The notes: generated from the letters alone by a model not told the origin. DNA of 53,726 nucleotides from an uncultured cyanobacterium (GCA_937899645.1 CALCCD010000048.1:1-53726); one strand, 5' to 3'. Counted from the stretch's first letter, positions 1 to 10,118 are shown. Made by a program: numbers and translations.

Positions 1-3
1 TGC

Positions 4-66
4 GGTGCGTTTTGGCGGCGATCGTCGATCGTAATATTCGAGGATCTTTCACGGCCAAAACACACC
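4..66. repeat. Imperfect inverted repeat at left edge
   Basis: Bases 4-15 (GGTGCGTTTTGG) and 55-66 (CCAAAACACACC) are inverted copies with one mismatch, separated by 39 bases. A related AACGCACCCT lies at 81-90, just after the stop of the SLATT-like gene. It may be a terminator remnant or the end of a mobile segment. The window edge prevents a decision. Confidence 0.35.
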
Positions 67-96
67 CTACCAAATTCAAGAACGCACCCTAAAACT

Positions 97-597
97 TTAC
101 TTTTGCGCAGAAGCGTGTTGAGACCATTCTTCTTGAGCTTGAGACCAAACATCAATTATTCGGTTTGAAAATAGTTGAAGTCTCTCCGACTCATCCTTGG
201 CATTTGCATATCCCCCGCTACATTGGCAGTACAGAAAAAGCTGAGCTTGAAATTGCTGAGAGATATTTCGTGATTGTGTCCACATCTTCTGCGAATTTGT
301 CTGACTAAGTAGTGTTGTAGATAGAGCGGCAACACCACTGATAGTAGGGACAATCCAGCTAAATGAACCAAGCACCTTGCTTGCAGATAGCGCCGAGAGA
401 ATAGTTGTGCCGACGGCAAGTGTAATACTTGTATTTTGTAGCCTTCTATATCTTTTTTTATGGCGATCAGCGCGCTTAGCAAAATCATGAATTAGATGTT
501 CGCACTGTTCAATAGCTTGCTTTTCTCGATCTTCTAAAGTTGCCGTAGGAGATGGCAATATGTACTTCGTTAGCTGTTTTTGTGGCTTAGGGGTCAT
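97..597 (-). CDS. SLATT/DUF4231-like two-helix membrane protein
   Basis: A 166-residue protein. A charged N-terminal helical part (about residues 20-52, rich in Arg/Lys) is followed by two hydrophobic segments at about 55-76 and 79-99 joined by a short loop, then a soluble helical tail. This layout matches the DUF4231/SLATT group of small two-TM proteins. SLATT proteins are often predicted membrane-acting effectors of nucleotide-signalled defence systems. That role is family knowledge; nothing here proves it. The start has GGAG four bases upstream of the ATG (ACGGAGTAATG). The gene is much more AT-rich than its neighbours and uses AT-ending codons, which suggests recent transfer. No nucleotidyltransferase or SLOG partner is visible; one could lie left of the window. 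Confidence 0.65.
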   Translation of the reverse strand: MTPKPQKQLTKYILPSPTATLEDREKQAIEQCEHLIHDFAKRADRHKKRYRRLQNTSITLAVGTTILSALSASKVLGSFSWIVPTISGVAALSTTLLSQTNSQKMWTQSRNISQQFQAQLFLYCQCSGGYANAKDESERLQLFSNRIIDVWSQAQEEWSQHASAQK

Positions 598-691
598 TAC
601 TCCGTATTACGCTATTTTTTATCTTTAAAATGTAGCGACGTAGTAGAAAGGGCTGCATTTAATGACAAGACAACCCTCCTACACTATTGAC

Positions 692-3600
692 CTACGCCTT
701 CGCCAACTCCTTCACCTCCTCAGAAGCAGCCTCAGCCGACCCAGCCTCCGACGGCGGAACCACCTGCCAGAACATCGGCAGAAACTCCGCCCAGTTCTCC
801 AGAATCCGCTTCGCCTTCAGACTGCCCCGCGCCGCCTGCGCCGTCACCAAACCCTTCAACTGCGCCTCACCCGCAGGCGAAACCACCCGCTGAATCGACA
901 CGATCTCCGGATTTACCTTCGCCGGGAAACTGCCGTCCTCATCCAGGAAATACCCCAGACCGCCCGTCATCCCCGCGCCGACATTGCGACCCACCGGCCC
1001 CAGGACGACAACGACACCACCCGTCATGTACTCACAACAGTGGTCGCCCGCACCCTCGATCACCGCCTGCGCCTTCGAGTTACGCACCGCGAAACGCTCG
1101 CCCGCACGACCCCGCGCGAATAGCGTTCCGCCCGTCGCACCGTAGAGACAGGTGTTGCCGAGGATGACGTTGTCCGCCGCCAGGATCGACGAACCCATCG
1201 GCGGCGCAATGCGGATCTCGCCGCCATTCATGCCCTTACCGACGTAGTCGTTCGCCTCGCCTTCCAGCATCAGCGTCACACCCGACAGCGTGAACGCGCC
1301 GAAGCTCTGACCGGCACTGCCCGTAAAGCGTAGGTCGATCTCACCCTGGAAGCCGTCGTTGCCGTGGCGTTTGGCGATTTGGCCGGAGACGCGCGCACCG
1401 ACGCTGCGATCGGTGTTGACGATCGCGATCGTCTTCTCAATGTGCAGGTGATTCTCGATCGCGGCCAAAATCTCGGGGTCGGCCAAGATCTCGTCGTCGA
1501 GGACGTGGCCGTTGGTGTGGACATCTTGGTAGATCGCCCAGTCGCGGTTTTCACCTTGGGGCAGCTTCAGCAGACAGTCGAGATCGAGTGCCGAAACCTT
1601 GCTGAGCTGGACGCCGCGTGCTTTTAGCAGGTCGGAGCGACCGACGATATCGCGCAGCGACTTGTAGCCGAGCTTCGCGAGCAGCGATCGCACTTCCTGC
1701 GCCACATAGAGGAAGAAGTTGACCACGTGCTCGGGAATGCCGGGGAAGCGCTTACGCAGATCGTCGCGCTGGGTCGTCACGCCCACCGGGCAGCTATTCA
1801 AGTGGCAGACGCGGGCCATCACGCAGCCTTCGGCGATCATCGCGATCGTGCCGAAGCCGTATTCATCCGCGCCGAGCATCGCCGCCTGGACGACATCCCA
1901 ACCGGTCTTCATGCCGCCGTCGGCGCGCAGCACCACGCGCTCGCGCAGACCGTTGGAAATCAGCACGCGCTGCACTTCCGCCAAACCCAGCTCCCAGGGG
2001 CTACCGGCGTGCTTGATCGAGCTGAGCGGGCTCGCGCCGGTGCCGCCGTCGTGGCCGGAGATTTGGATCACGTCGGCATTGGCTTTGGCGACGCCCGCCG
2101 CGATCGTGCCGATGCCCACCGAGGAGACCAGCTTCACCGAAACACCTGCTGCCGGGTTGATTTGGTGCAGGTCGTAGATGAGCTGCGCTAGATCTTCGAT
2201 CGAGTAGATATCGTGGTGCGGCGGCGGCGAAATCAGCGTGACGCCCGGTTTCGAGCGGCGCAGCGAAGCGATGTATTCGCTGACCTTCTTGCCGGGTAGC
2301 TGACCGCCTTCGCCGGGTTTCGCGCCCTGGGCGACCTTGATTTCTAGCTGGCGGCCGCTCATCAGGTACTCGGGCGTAACGCCAAAGCGGCCCGAAGCAA
2401 TTTGCTTGATCGCCGAGCAGGCGGTGTCGCCGTTTTTTAGGCCCATCAGCGCCGGACGGGCGGCGGAGCGACCGTTTTCGTCCACGTCGTTGAGCGGCGC
2501 AAACCGCGTCGGATCTTCGCCGCCTTCACCGGAGTTGGACTTACCGCCGATACGATTCATCGCGATCGCCAGCACCTCGTGAGCTTCGGGCGAGAGCGCA
2601 CCGAGAGACATACCACCGGTGCAGAAGACCTTGAGGATGTCCTCGATCGGCTCGACCTCATCAACCGGGATGGACTCGCGATCGCTCTCAAAGTCCAGCA
2701 GGTCGCGCAGGGTCGCGATCGGAGCCTCTTCGAGATACTTACTGTAAAACTCGTAGTGGTCGTAGTTGCCGCCGTCGCGAATCGCCTTGTGCAGGAGCTT
2801 GCTCATCTCAGGGCTGTTGCTGTGGTACTCGCCTTTTTTGCGGCACTTGATAAAGCCAAAGTCCGCTAGCTTCTTCGATTTCGGGAAGGCGTTTTTAACG
2901 AACTCAGCCGTTTCGCGCTCCAAATCGGCCAGGGTCAGGCCGCCGATGCGCGAGGTGGTTCCCTTCAGCGCCAGGTCGATCACTTCTTGGCCAAGGCCGA
3001 TCGCCTCAAATATTTGCGCGCCCTGGTAGCTGGACAGCAGTGAAATCCCCATTTTCGAGAGGATTTTCATCAGACCGGCTTCGGCGGCTTTGCGGTAGTT
3101 GGCGTATGCACCGGGGATCGAAACGGTGGGAATCCGCCCGTTCTCCATAAACTTCTGAACTTTCTCGTCGGCGTGCCAGTGACGGATCGACTCCATTGCC
3201 AGATAGGGGCATACAGCCGACGCGCCGAAGCCAATCAGGCAAGCGTAGTGGTGGGTGCTCCAACACTGGGCGGTATCGACGACGATCGAGGCGCGCATCC
3301 GCAGACCTTGTGAGATCAGATGGTGGTGTACCGCGCCGGTGGCGACGAGGGGCGAGATATAGAGGCTGTCGGGGGTGATGCCATCTTCGCTGCGATCGCT
3401 CAGCACCAGCACTTCCGCGCCGTTGTTCACCGCTTCGACGGCAGCGACACAAAGGGCGTCGATCGCGGCTTTGATGCCGGTCTCTACGGGGTATAGCGTC
3501 GAGAGGTTGACGGTTTCCAGTACCGAGTTGTGAATGCCGCTCAGGTCGTCTTCGGTCAGCACCGGGCTGTCGAGAGTCAGCAGGCGATCGACGCCGGGAT

Positions 3601-5353
3601 TGGGATCGAGCAGGTTGCCGCGTCGTCCGAGCGACATCTTCAGCGACATCACCAGACCTTCGCGTAGCGGGTCGATCGGCGGATTCGTCACCTGGGCGAA
3701 GCGCTGCTTGAAGTAGTCGTAAATCGGGTGGGGTTTGTCTGAGAGCACCGCCAGCGGAATATCGTCGCCCATCGAGTAGGTGGGCTCCTTGCCGTCGAGC
3801 GCCATGCCCGCGATCACCATCTCCACGTCTTCTTTGCCGTAGCCGAAGGCCGTTTGCTGGGTCAGCAGCTTGTCGGCATCGGCCTCGAATTTCGTGCCGT
3901 CACTGCGACCGAGGATCGGACGGGCTTTAAGCCATTCGCCATAAGGGTTGCGCGAGGCGATCGCCCGCTTCACGTCCCAATTTTTCAGCAGCTTGCCGTT
4001 TTCGAGGTCGACGACGATCGTTTGGCCGGGGCCGAGACGGCCTTTTTCAACGATCGTCGATTCGTCCAGCGGCACCGTACCGGCTTCCGAGCCGACGATC
4101 ACCATGCCGTCGCTGGTGATGGCGTAGCGCGCCGGACGCAGACCGTTGCGATCGAGGCCCGCGCCGATGGTTTTACCGTCGCAGAAGGCCAGCAGCGCCG
4201 GGCCGTCCCAAGCTTCCTGATGGCCGCTGTAGTACTCGTAAAAGTCAACAACCTCGGGATACTGTTCCAGCGCCGGTTGGTTCATGTAGGCTTCCGGCAC
4301 CAGGATCGCCAGCGCTTCCATCGGCGTACGGCCCGATCGAACCAATAGCTCGAGGACGTTATCGAGGTTTGCCGAGTCGCTGTTATTGAGATCGACGACG
4401 GGCAATAGTTCGCGGATGCGATCGCCCCAAGTGGGGTTCGACAGCTCCGCACCGCGCGAGAGCATCCAGTTGACGTTGCCCAGCAGCGTGTTGATCTCGC
4501 CGTTGTGGCCGAGCAAACGCATCGGTTGAGCCAGCGGCCAGCGGGGCATCGTGTTGGTGCTGAAGCGGCGGTGATAGACCGCAAAAGCCGAAGTGTACTC
4601 GGGATCTTTGAGATCGAGGTAAAAGTCACCGAGGATCTCGGCGCGCACCATCGCTTTGTAGACGATCGTCTTCGCCGACAGCGAGCAGATATAGAAGTTG
4701 ACTCCCCACTCGATATCGTCACGGTCGTTCATGACCTTGCCGATCGAGCGGCGTCCGAGGAACAGGTGGCGCTCCAGGTCGTCGCCGGAAAAGTTGCTGG
4801 TGACGACAAACTGCTCGATCGTCGGCTGGAGTTCCGCCGCTTGTTTGCCCAGCACGCCCGGAGCAACGGGAACCGGACGCCAGCCAACCAGCGTAAATCC
4901 TTCAGATTCTAAAGTTTGCTTAACGATATCGCGTGCGACAGCGGCGGTTTCGCTATCTTGAGGCAAGAACGTCATGCCGATAGCGGTCGTCGCGCGATTG
5001 AGTGCCGCTATGCCAGACGCCGCCGCCCAGCGATCGATCGGCGTCCACGGCACGGCAGCCAAGATCCCCGAACCGTCGCCCGAGTCGTAGTCGGCGCTAC
5101 AGCCACCCCGGTGCTCCATACAGCCCAGCGAACGCAGCGCATTTTCGATCGTTGCGTGATTCGCCTCACCGGACTGCTGAGCGATAAAGCCAACACCGCA
5201 GGCATCGCGCTCCTCTTCGAGCCAGCGCGGCCCCGTAGTTGCACTCGCCTCTGGCAAAACGGAAGAGTTAGAGTAGCCTGCCATATTGGTTGCGGTCATG
5301 TCAGTAGGTTGGGTCGCGGAATGAGCGCGGCGTTCGACGCGGTATCGGGCCAT
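692..5353 (-). CDS. gltS: Ferredoxin-dependent glutamate synthase, large subunit (Fd-GOGAT)
   Basis: Makes two glutamates from glutamine and 2-oxoglutarate using reduced ferredoxin; the core ammonium-assimilation step with glutamine synthetase. The 1553-residue product has the class II amidotransferase nucleophile Cys at about residue 52 ([11 protein letters not shown]), so an N-terminal propeptide of about 51 residues should be removed. Next come the central domain, the FMN-binding synthase domain, the 3Fe-4S cysteines ([12 protein letters not shown], about residues 1176-1187) and a C-terminal beta-helix. The text after the nucleophile ([17 protein letters not shown]) resembles the ferredoxin form rather than the NADH form (GltB). 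The frame stays open to 5665, but I chose the ATG at 5353 because a GAGGA ribosome-binding site precedes it and the extra upstream residues resemble no family. M19 is an alternative start. Confidence 0.95.
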   Translation of the reverse strand: MARYRVERRAHSATQPTDMTATNMAGYSNSSVLPEASATTGPRWLEEERDACGVGFIAQQSGEANHATIENALRSLGCMEHRGGCSADYDSGDGSGILAAVPWTPIDRWAAASGIAALNRATTAIGMTFLPQDSETAAVARDIVKQTLESEGFTLVGWRPVPVAPGVLGKQAAELQPTIEQFVVTSNFSGDDLERHLFLGRRSIGKVMNDRDDIEWGVNFYICSLSAKTIVYKAMVRAEILGDFYLDLKDPEYTSAFAVYHRRFSTNTMPRWPLAQPMRLLGHNGEINTLLGNVNWMLSRGAELSNPTWGDRIRELLPVVDLNNSDSANLDNVLELLVRSGRTPMEALAILVPEAYMNQPALEQYPEVVDFYEYYSGHQEAWDGPALLAFCDGKTIGAGLDRNGLRPARYAITSDGMVIVGSEAGTVPLDESTIVEKGRLGPGQTIVVDLENGKLLKNWDVKRAIASRNPYGEWLKARPILGRSDGTKFEADADKLLTQQTAFGYGKEDVEMVIAGMALDGKEPTYSMGDDIPLAVLSDKPHPIYDYFKQRFAQVTNPPIDPLREGLVMSLKMSLGRRGNLLDPNPGVDRLLTLDSPVLTEDDLSGIHNSVLETVNLSTLYPVETGIKAAIDALCVAAVEAVNNGAEVLVLSDRSEDGITPDSLYISPLVATGAVHHHLISQGLRMRASIVVDTAQCWSTHHYACLIGFGASAVCPYLAMESIRHWHADEKVQKFMENGRIPTVSIPGAYANYRKAAEAGLMKILSKMGISLLSSYQGAQIFEAIGLGQEVIDLALKGTTSRIGGLTLADLERETAEFVKNAFPKSKKLADFGFIKCRKKGEYHSNSPEMSKLLHKAIRDGGNYDHYEFYSKYLEEAPIATLRDLLDFESDRESIPVDEVEPIEDILKVFCTGGMSLGALSPEAHEVLAIAMNRIGGKSNSGEGGEDPTRFAPLNDVDENGRSAARPALMGLKNGDTACSAIKQIASGRFGVTPEYLMSGRQLEIKVAQGAKPGEGGQLPGKKVSEYIASLRRSKPGVTLISPPPHHDIYSIEDLAQLIYDLHQINPAAGVSVKLVSSVGIGTIAAGVAKANADVIQISGHDGGTGASPLSSIKHAGSPWELGLAEVQRVLISNGLRERVVLRADGGMKTGWDVVQAAMLGADEYGFGTIAMIAEGCVMARVCHLNSCPVGVTTQRDDLRKRFPGIPEHVVNFFLYVAQEVRSLLAKLGYKSLRDIVGRSDLLKARGVQLSKVSALDLDCLLKLPQGENRDWAIYQDVHTNGHVLDDEILADPEILAAIENHLHIEKTIAIVNTDRSVGARVSGQIAKRHGNDGFQGEIDLRFTGSAGQSFGAFTLSGVTLMLEGEANDYVGKGMNGGEIRIAPPMGSSILAADNVILGNTCLYGATGGTLFARGRAGERFAVRNSKAQAVIEGAGDHCCEYMTGGVVVVLGPVGRNVGAGMTGGLGYFLDEDGSFPAKVNPEIVSIQRVVSPAGEAQLKGLVTAQAARGSLKAKRILENWAEFLPMFWQVVPPSEAGSAEAASEEVKELAKA

Positions 5354-5621
5354 CGTGGTTCCTCGTAGCGGGGAAAATTGAAATCTCGGCGAAGCCCGAG
5401 CGCGCGGGACGCCTAGATCTATCGAGACGGTTGCGCGAGCAGGCCGAATCAGCGACTCGGCAACGAGCAGCGGTCGGGCATGGTGAGTTCGCAGTTGCGG
5501 GCGATCGCGCCGGTTGGGGCGCATCGTTTCGAGGCGACCCGTCAAGTGCGAGGCATAGCCTAAATGCGGCGGACGAATCGTTTGAGCTGTAACTTCACAG
5601 TGAGCCGAGTTTAGAGGATAA

Positions 5622-5650
5622 ATACTAAATGAAAACTCATCGACTCGCAA
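5622..5650 (-). promoter_or_regulatory. Candidate gltS promoter
   Basis: Read on the minus strand, TTGCGA (5645-5650) and TAGTAT (5622-5627) are separated by exactly 17 bases, a sigma-70-like layout. Transcription would begin near 5615 and give a leader of about 260 bases before the gltS ATG. I found no perfect NtcA site (GTA-N8-TAC) nearby. Confidence 0.4.
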
Positions 5651-5733
5651 AGTTGTCGATCGCAAAACGACAGGTGCAGAAAGTCCGTCAGCTTACGTGC
5701 ATTTAATTCCGTGCGGGTCAGCCGCAGTGCAAT

Positions 5734-5802
5734 AACGAAAGAGACGGCGGATCTAAAGGGGTTAACCTCGTCTTAAGTTTCTCTTTCGTTCCACCTTATA
5801 AT
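5734..5802 (+). promoter_or_regulatory. 11-bp perfect inverted repeat followed by a TATAAT box
   Basis: AACGAAAGAGA (5734-5744) and TCTCTTTCGTT (5780-5790) are perfect inverted copies 35 bases apart. A consensus TATAAT follows at 5797-5802 on the plus strand. No protein gene follows on that strand, so it could drive a small RNA, or the arms could be an operator for gltS on the other strand. The whole stretch 5354-5920 holds no protein gene that I can support. Confidence 0.35.
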
Positions 5803-5878
5803 GCCGCACCCATCCCGCTTTTTCATCCCTCAAAGCCGTTCGTAGTCAAACGCTGACGAGACAAGCGGTACACGCGCC

Positions 5879-5916
5879 AAAGTTCTGAAGAATGGGGCCT
5901 GCCAGGCCAGAACTTT
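5879..5916. terminator. Nested hairpin between ureE and gltS
   Basis: AAAGTTCTG (5879-5887) pairs with CAGAACTTT (5908-5916). An inner palindrome GGCCTG-C-CAGGCC spans 5896-5908. It lies directly after the ureE stop on the minus strand and could end that operon. It could also end a plus-strand small RNA starting near 5809. There is no long T run on either side. Confidence 0.4.
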
Positions 5917-5920
5917 CGCC

Positions 5921-6358
5921 TTAATGCGAGCGATCGCCATAAGCACCGACCTCCGGCAAGAAAGGTGAAATTTCTGCTTCGATCCGCGCGCCGAGCTGTA
6001 AAAGCATAGCTTCGAGCACGGGGTCTGGCTGTAATCGCAAATACGTTTGCCCGATTTCTAAAGAAACGTGGCGGTTCCCGAGGTGGTAGGCGAGCTGGAG
6101 CAGGTGGTGCGCCGATCGCGCTGTGACGGTGTAGACCGGCTCTGGGCGAGCGAGAATCTCGACCGCGATCGACTCGTCAGAATCCGTCAGGCAATCCCCA
6201 GGGCACAGCACCGTGCCGCGCGGCAGATCGAGATGAAACGTCTCCCCGGCTTCGTTGGTAAAGCGGTGGCGAACGCGGCGGCGATCGTCAGCCGAGAGCG
6301 ACAGCTGGTGATGGGTCGGGCGATCGCGAGTTTGGTATTGGGTTAAAAGGTAGGCCAT
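5921..6358 (-). CDS. ureE: Urease accessory protein UreE
   Basis: A nickel-binding metallochaperone that delivers Ni to the urease active site with UreD, UreF and UreG. The 145 residues carry the UreE pattern: an LPRGTVLCPGDCL segment in the N-terminal peptide-binding domain, then YHLGNRHVSLEI and a PFLPEVGAYG ending. The enterobacterial metal-binding motif DHVL at the dimer interface reads DPVL here, so that His is absent, and there is no His-rich tail (it ends GDRSH). Metal binding may therefore be weaker or use other residues. It sits 27 bases after the DUF177 gene on the same strand, so it is probably co-transcribed with it. No other urease genes are in the window. Confidence 0.85.
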   Translation of the reverse strand: MAYLLTQYQTRDRPTHHQLSLSADDRRRVRHRFTNEAGETFHLDLPRGTVLCPGDCLTDSDESIAVEILARPEPVYTVTARSAHHLLQLAYHLGNRHVSLEIGQTYLRLQPDPVLEAMLLQLGARIEAEISPFLPEVGAYGDRSH

Positions 6359-6385
6359 CGGGCAACGGGCAATATCGCCTCATAA

Positions 6386-6886
6386 TCAGTCGGTAGCGAG
6401 CTTGTCCTGGAGCTGTTGCAGCGCAGCCCAGCGGGCATCTACCAGCGGCGTCGCGGCGTCGCTCACTTCAACGCCCGCACAGTCCGTTTGACAGTGTTTG
6501 GGGTGGGGCAGCGCGAGGCAGAGCTGCTCGTAGATCCACTCGCCCACATCGAAGCTACCGTAAGGGTCGATCGACTCTACCAAGTCTTCCATCGGCACTT
6601 CGCGCTCTTCTTCAAAGTCCTCAAGCCCCGCGTGCTCGTCGAGCCAGATCATTTCCTGGGGCGCGACGCTCAGGCGGTGGTTGTACTGCTGGAGGCAGCG
6701 ATCGCAGGTCAGCGTCACGATCGTATTCACCTGGCCCGACACTTCCAGGTAAGTTCCCTGGTGCGCGATACGGATGCGGCCCCTTACGGGCATCAGCGTC
6801 GTCAGGTCGGGTAGCGTCTCCTCAAACTCGATTTCGGCAGTTGCGTCGGGCTTTTGCAACAGGTCGGGAATATGGATCGACAGCAT
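6386..6886 (-). CDS. DUF177 (YceD-like) protein
   Basis: A 166-residue member of the DUF177/YceD family, which in other bacteria and in plastids is linked to 23S rRNA accumulation or processing. The sequence shows the typical CDRC pair in the middle (TLTCDRCLQQY) and a later Cys pair (HCQTDC), which could bind a metal. The centre and C-terminal half are acidic (EDFEEEREVPMEDL). In many bacteria the gene sits before rpmF; here it follows jag, as is usual in cyanobacteria. The gap to jag is 54 bases. The exact role in this organism is unknown. Confidence 0.85.
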   Translation of the reverse strand: MLSIHIPDLLQKPDATAEIEFEETLPDLTTLMPVRGRIRIAHQGTYLEVSGQVNTIVTLTCDRCLQQYNHRLSVAPQEMIWLDEHAGLEDFEEEREVPMEDLVESIDPYGSFDVGEWIYEQLCLALPHPKHCQTDCAGVEVSDAATPLVDARWAALQQLQDKLATD

Positions 6887-6940
6887 GACGGAAAGGTCGA
6901 AAAAGCAGTGAGAAAGTTCAGTCGTGCGGGCAGGGTCGGG

Positions 6941-7438
6941 CTAGCTCGGAGTGGCCGGTTGCTTGAGCTCGATCGACAGCTTGCGGTGGGGCTCCTGGCC
7001 GTGGCTGTGGTTGGTCAGATCGGGGTAATCCTGCAAAATGCCGTGCACCGTACGGCGTTCGGCTGAAGTGAGCCCGCCGAGATCGACCGTTTCGCCCGTC
7101 GCGCGCACCTGCTCGATCGCCGTTTCGACGATTGCTTGCAGCTCGCGCCGACGCGCCTTGCGGTAGTCGCCGATCTCTAGAGTGTAAGAGCACTGTAGTT
7201 CGCGATCGACCTCTAGATTGAGCGTGGCGTTGGCTAGATATTGCAGAGCGTCGAGGGCGTGCTCCGATCGCGCGCAGAGCGCTTCGGTCACTTCCGCCAT
7301 GCGTGCCGTCGGCTCGATCGTCAGCCACATCTCGCCATCGACTTCGCTCGCCGCAATCTCAGCCGGGAGACCGCCGAGCCGCAGCACCGAGGCCAGCCAC
7401 GCGCTCCCCCGCTCGCTCGCCTGCTGTATTTCCGTCAT
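6941..7438 (-). CDS. Jag-like R3H-domain RNA-binding protein
   Basis: A 165-residue protein of the Jag/KhpB group: a KH-like domain (about residues 60-100) followed by an R3H domain with the RRxTVHxxLxxYPDL pattern (ERRTVHGILQDYPDL), then a short tail. R3H domains bind single-stranded nucleic acid. The family almost always follows yidC, as it does here, and its usual partner is the KH protein KhpA. The frame stays open upstream to 7576. I place the start at 7438 because GGGGAGG lies just upstream and the extra 46 residues look unlike protein. A weak hairpin separates it from yidC. Confidence 0.85.
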   Translation of the reverse strand: MTEIQQASERGSAWLASVLRLGGLPAEIAASEVDGEMWLTIEPTARMAEVTEALCARSEHALDALQYLANATLNLEVDRELQCSYTLEIGDYRKARRRELQAIVETAIEQVRATGETVDLGGLTSAERRTVHGILQDYPDLTNHSHGQEPHRKLSIELKQPATPS

Positions 7439-7576
7439 TGGCAACCTCCCCGAACACGAAGTGAAGTGTGCGTCGTTCCGAATAAGACTGTAGACGATCT
7501 GCCGGAGAACCTGCACCCGTGCGGCAGCAGCTCGGCAGTGACTCCGGACAGTCGCCCGCAGCGACCGAGACGACAA

Positions 7577-7601
7577 AACCTGCCGACAAGCGACAGGTTT
7601 G
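7577..7601 (-). terminator. Weak hairpin between yidC and jag
   Basis: AAACCTG and CAGGTTT arms (7 bp, 11-base loop) followed on the minus strand by TTTTG. It could reduce read-through from yidC into jag. The short stem and short T run make it a weak candidate. Confidence 0.3.
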
Positions 7602-7647
7602 GGCGTGGCACGGGTATTGAGAAAACCGCTAGCGGCTGCAGATGCAG

Positions 7648-8799
7648 CTAGCTCGCTTTGCTTTTTTTCGACTTCTTACGCTCGAAGGGCAGTGCTTCGC
7701 GACCGTCTTCTCCAGCCTCTTTCGCCTGGGCGTCCACAATTTTCTGCAAGTTCTCCGGTAGTGGCTCGCGAGACAGGATAAAGGTTTGCAGCGTTTGGAA
7801 GACGTTGGCGATCGTCATGTACATCAACACGCCAGCAGGCAGCGGGAAAAACAAGAACATGCCCGAGAAGAGCACCGGCGTCACTTTGCCGATGGTCTCC
7901 TGCTGCGGGTTGGCGCTGGGCGTTTTGCCCTGGCCGGATAGAAGCTGATTGACGTAGAGCGTGATGCCGAAAGTCAGCACCATCGCGACGATGTCCCAGT
8001 GGATTGCGCCGTCTTCGCCGCGCGCGCCGACTCGACCGAGCGCTTCGATAAAGAGGAATCCCTTTTCCGCCGCAAGCCCGTGAATGGTTCCCTCTACCTT
8101 GGCTTTGCCGGGCTGGAGCGCCTGGAGCTGGCCGTCTTCGGTAATCGATAGGCGCTCTGCACCTTCAGTCACCGTCCATTCCGGACGCAAATCCGATGCC
8201 GTACCGTAGGAATCGACCTTGCTCTCGAGCGGCTCGCCATCAAGAGTCTGGAATTCAGCAGATGTCGTGTCGCCGACAATCAGGCGGTTACCGGCAGGCA
8301 GCAGAGCGGCAACTTTGGTGTGAACGTTGTCCGACAGGTAGATATTTTTGGCTTCGGTGGCAAATACCTGGGGCTGGATGCGCTCGATCTGCTCCTGGGG
8401 GAAGATCTCGACGTCGATGCTGTAAGTGATATCCGAGAACGGCGATCCTCGCAGCGTTGCAAACAGCGCGAACAGGACGGGCATCTGCACGAGTACGGGC
8501 AAGCAGCCTGCGAGCGGGTTGCCGAACTCTTTATAGATCGCGCTCATCTCGGACTGCTGTCGCGCCGGGTCGTCTTTATAGCGCTCCTGGACTTCCTTGA
8601 CGCGCTTTTGCATCTCGGGCTGAGCGACGCGCATCCGGCGCATGTTGCGAATCGAACCGGCGCTGAGTGGGTACAGCGCGAATCGAATCACGAGAGTCAG
8701 CGCCACGATCGCCAAGCCGTAGCTCGGCACGATTCCATAGAACAAGTCTAGGATCGGAACCATGACGTTGTTGGACAAAAAGCCGATACCGAAATCCAT
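7648..8799 (-). CDS. yidC: Membrane protein insertase YidC/Oxa1
   Basis: Inserts membrane proteins into the cytoplasmic and thylakoid membranes, alone or with the Sec translocon. The 383-residue product has the five-helix Oxa1 core: TM near residues 15-45, a charged cytoplasmic hairpin (about 50-90, [20 protein letters not shown]), then the [21 protein letters not shown] segment and later helices around 270-340. A large periplasmic or lumenal insertion (about residues 120-260) lies between helices. The C-terminus is strongly basic ([12 protein letters not shown]), a feature of ribosome-docking YidC proteins. It lies in the rpmH-rnpA-PH-yidC-jag cluster. The 269-base gap upstream holds only short inverted repeats. 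Confidence 0.95.
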   Translation of the reverse strand: MDFGIGFLSNNVMVPILDLFYGIVPSYGLAIVALTLVIRFALYPLSAGSIRNMRRMRVAQPEMQKRVKEVQERYKDDPARQQSEMSAIYKEFGNPLAGCLPVLVQMPVLFALFATLRGSPFSDITYSIDVEIFPQEQIERIQPQVFATEAKNIYLSDNVHTKVAALLPAGNRLIVGDTTSAEFQTLDGEPLESKVDSYGTASDLRPEWTVTEGAERLSITEDGQLQALQPGKAKVEGTIHGLAAEKGFLFIEALGRVGARGEDGAIHWDIVAMVLTFGITLYVNQLLSGQGKTPSANPQQETIGKVTPVLFSGMFLFFPLPAGVLMYMTIANVFQTLQTFILSREPLPENLQKIVDAQAKEAGEDGREALPFERKKSKKSKAS

Positions 8800-9068
8800 G
8801 CGCCTCTACTGTGCTAAATGCTGAAACTCTGAGTTTTGCGTAGCGCTTCTACTCCGCGATCGAGCAGCGGAGCGGCCCCCTGCGAGGAGCGCGTCCGAAG
8901 CTTGCCAAAGCGCCGACCAACAAAGGGTCGAGACCTGACTCGCAAACTCCGAGAAGCCAGGTCTACTTTACATGACGAAACGGTTGGCGCACAGTGGCGA
9001 AACCGTACTCGCGGGGTACGGGCCAATGGGGGAGCCAACCTGGTTTCGCGCCGGGCTCGTGCGAGAAA

Positions 9069-9464
9069 CTAGCGCTTGCTGGCGACCCGGCTGGCATCGC
9101 GCGACGCGGTCGGTATGCGCTCTTGGATGTAGCTAGCGACCTCGCGGAAGTTCGGGAGCGAGCGCATCTCGAGGCGACTGCCGTCGGTCAAGGTCAAGAC
9201 CATATCGCCCCAGAGGCCGAAGCCGCGCGGGACAGTAACGAGCGAGGCGACCTCTTTGTAGATAATCTCGGTGCGATCGTTGCCGCGCCAGCCGCCCGTA
9301 ACAGAAATGCGGCGACTCGTAATCCGAAAACGCAGCCAAATTGCACGAATGACCGCGCCGAACGTCAGGGGAAGACCCATAATCGTAAACCCGATCGCGA
9401 TATTGAGAATCAGATCTCCGATGTGCGGCCCACCCTCGTAGTAAACCTCTTCACGAATCCCCAT
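9069..9464 (-). CDS. PH-domain membrane protein
   Basis: A 131-residue protein with a hydrophobic segment near residues 14-42 followed by a bacterial PH-like (bPH2) domain, with TSRRISVTGGW and a TLTDGSRLEMRSLPNF strand pair. Its function is unknown. In cyanobacteria this gene is regularly found between rnpA and yidC, which suggests a link to membrane insertion. Its start overlaps the 3' end of rnpA by 14 bases, so translation is probably coupled. Confidence 0.8.
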   Translation of the reverse strand: MGIREEVYYEGGPHIGDLILNIAIGFTIMGLPLTFGAVIRAIWLRFRITSRRISVTGGWRGNDRTEIIYKEVASLVTVPRGFGLWGDMVLTLTDGSRLEMRSLPNFREVASYIQERIPTASRDASRVASKR

Positions 9465-9846
9465 AGCCCACCTCGGCTTTTGTAACTAATTGTTTCAATT
9501 CTTGCAGAAACTGCGCCCAATTGCACTCGGCAGCGGCGGGATGGACGATGGTAATGATGTCGTACCCTGAATCGACCTGCGGGAGCAGTTGCCGCCATAC
9601 AGCGCGGATTCGGCGCTTAATCCGGTTGCGCACGACGGCGCGCTTGCTCACTTTGCGGCTGACGGAGATGCCGATGCGCGTCGCGTCTCGGGTGGTGATT
9701 CGAGTCGCGGGTTGGGTCGCACCATCGACTGACCTGCGGCGATCGTGCACGCGCAGACTCAAAAACGCGCCGCGCACGCGCCGACTCCTTTTGTAGACGT
9801 TGCTGAAGTCGTTGCGATGGCGCAAGCGATGGTGGCGTGGCAGCAC
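9451..9846 (-). CDS. rnpA: Ribonuclease P protein component
   Basis: Protein subunit of RNase P, which trims the 5' leader from precursor tRNAs together with the rnpB RNA (not in this window). The 131 residues begin LPRHHRLRHRNDFSNVYK and contain the RNR signature helix (SRKVSKRAVVRNRIKRRIR), followed by the DIITIVHPAA strand. The chosen start is a GTG at 9846, which places the conserved N-terminus at the usual distance; no better ATG is upstream. It lies 18 bases after rpmH, the standard bacterial order. A 15-residue insert after the first beta strands (DRRRSVDGATQPATR) makes it slightly longer than average. Confidence 0.93.
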   Translation of the reverse strand: MLPRHHRLRHRNDFSNVYKRSRRVRGAFLSLRVHDRRRSVDGATQPATRITTRDATRIGISVSRKVSKRAVVRNRIKRRIRAVWRQLLPQVDSGYDIITIVHPAAAECNWAQFLQELKQLVTKAEVGYGDS

Positions 9847-9864
9847 GACGCAGTGCCGAAGCTG

Positions 9865-10002
9865 CTACACCGACAGGCGCGCGCGGCCTTTGCGTCGGCG
9901 AGACTTGATGACGCGGCGACCGTTTTTAGTGCGCAGGCGGACGCGGAAACCAGATACGCGCTTGCGCTTGCGGCTCGTGCCGTGCAGTGTGCGTTGGGGC
10001 AT
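9865..10002 (-). CDS. rpmH: 50S ribosomal protein L34
   Basis: A 45-residue, very basic protein that I read directly from the minus strand. It starts [19 protein letters not shown] and continues with the L34 pattern [22 protein letters not shown], ending RLSV. It is part of the large ribosomal subunit. An AGGAGA ribosome-binding site precedes the ATG. It heads the rpmH-rnpA-PH-yidC-jag operon. A longer minus-strand frame overlaps it but is a shadow. Confidence 0.95.
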   Translation of the reverse strand: MPQRTLHGTSRKRKRVSGFRVRLRTKNGRRVIKSRRRKGRARLSV

Positions 10003-10118
10003 GGTGTTTCTCCTGAGATTGAGGGGGTTGGCGGGCTGTGCGGATAGCGACGATCGCCGCTCGCCTTAACCCACACAGTCGGACAAGACTCGCGAATGAC
10101 GAAAAGTCGCGGTTTCAC

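Noticed and set aside
5803-5920. Glutamine riboswitch (glnA motif)
   Set aside because: The conserved core sequences I know for that motif are not present.
10060-10085. DnaA-box-like TTAACCCACA near rpmH
   Set aside because: Single imperfect match without a cluster; an origin near rpmH is not expected in cyanobacteria.
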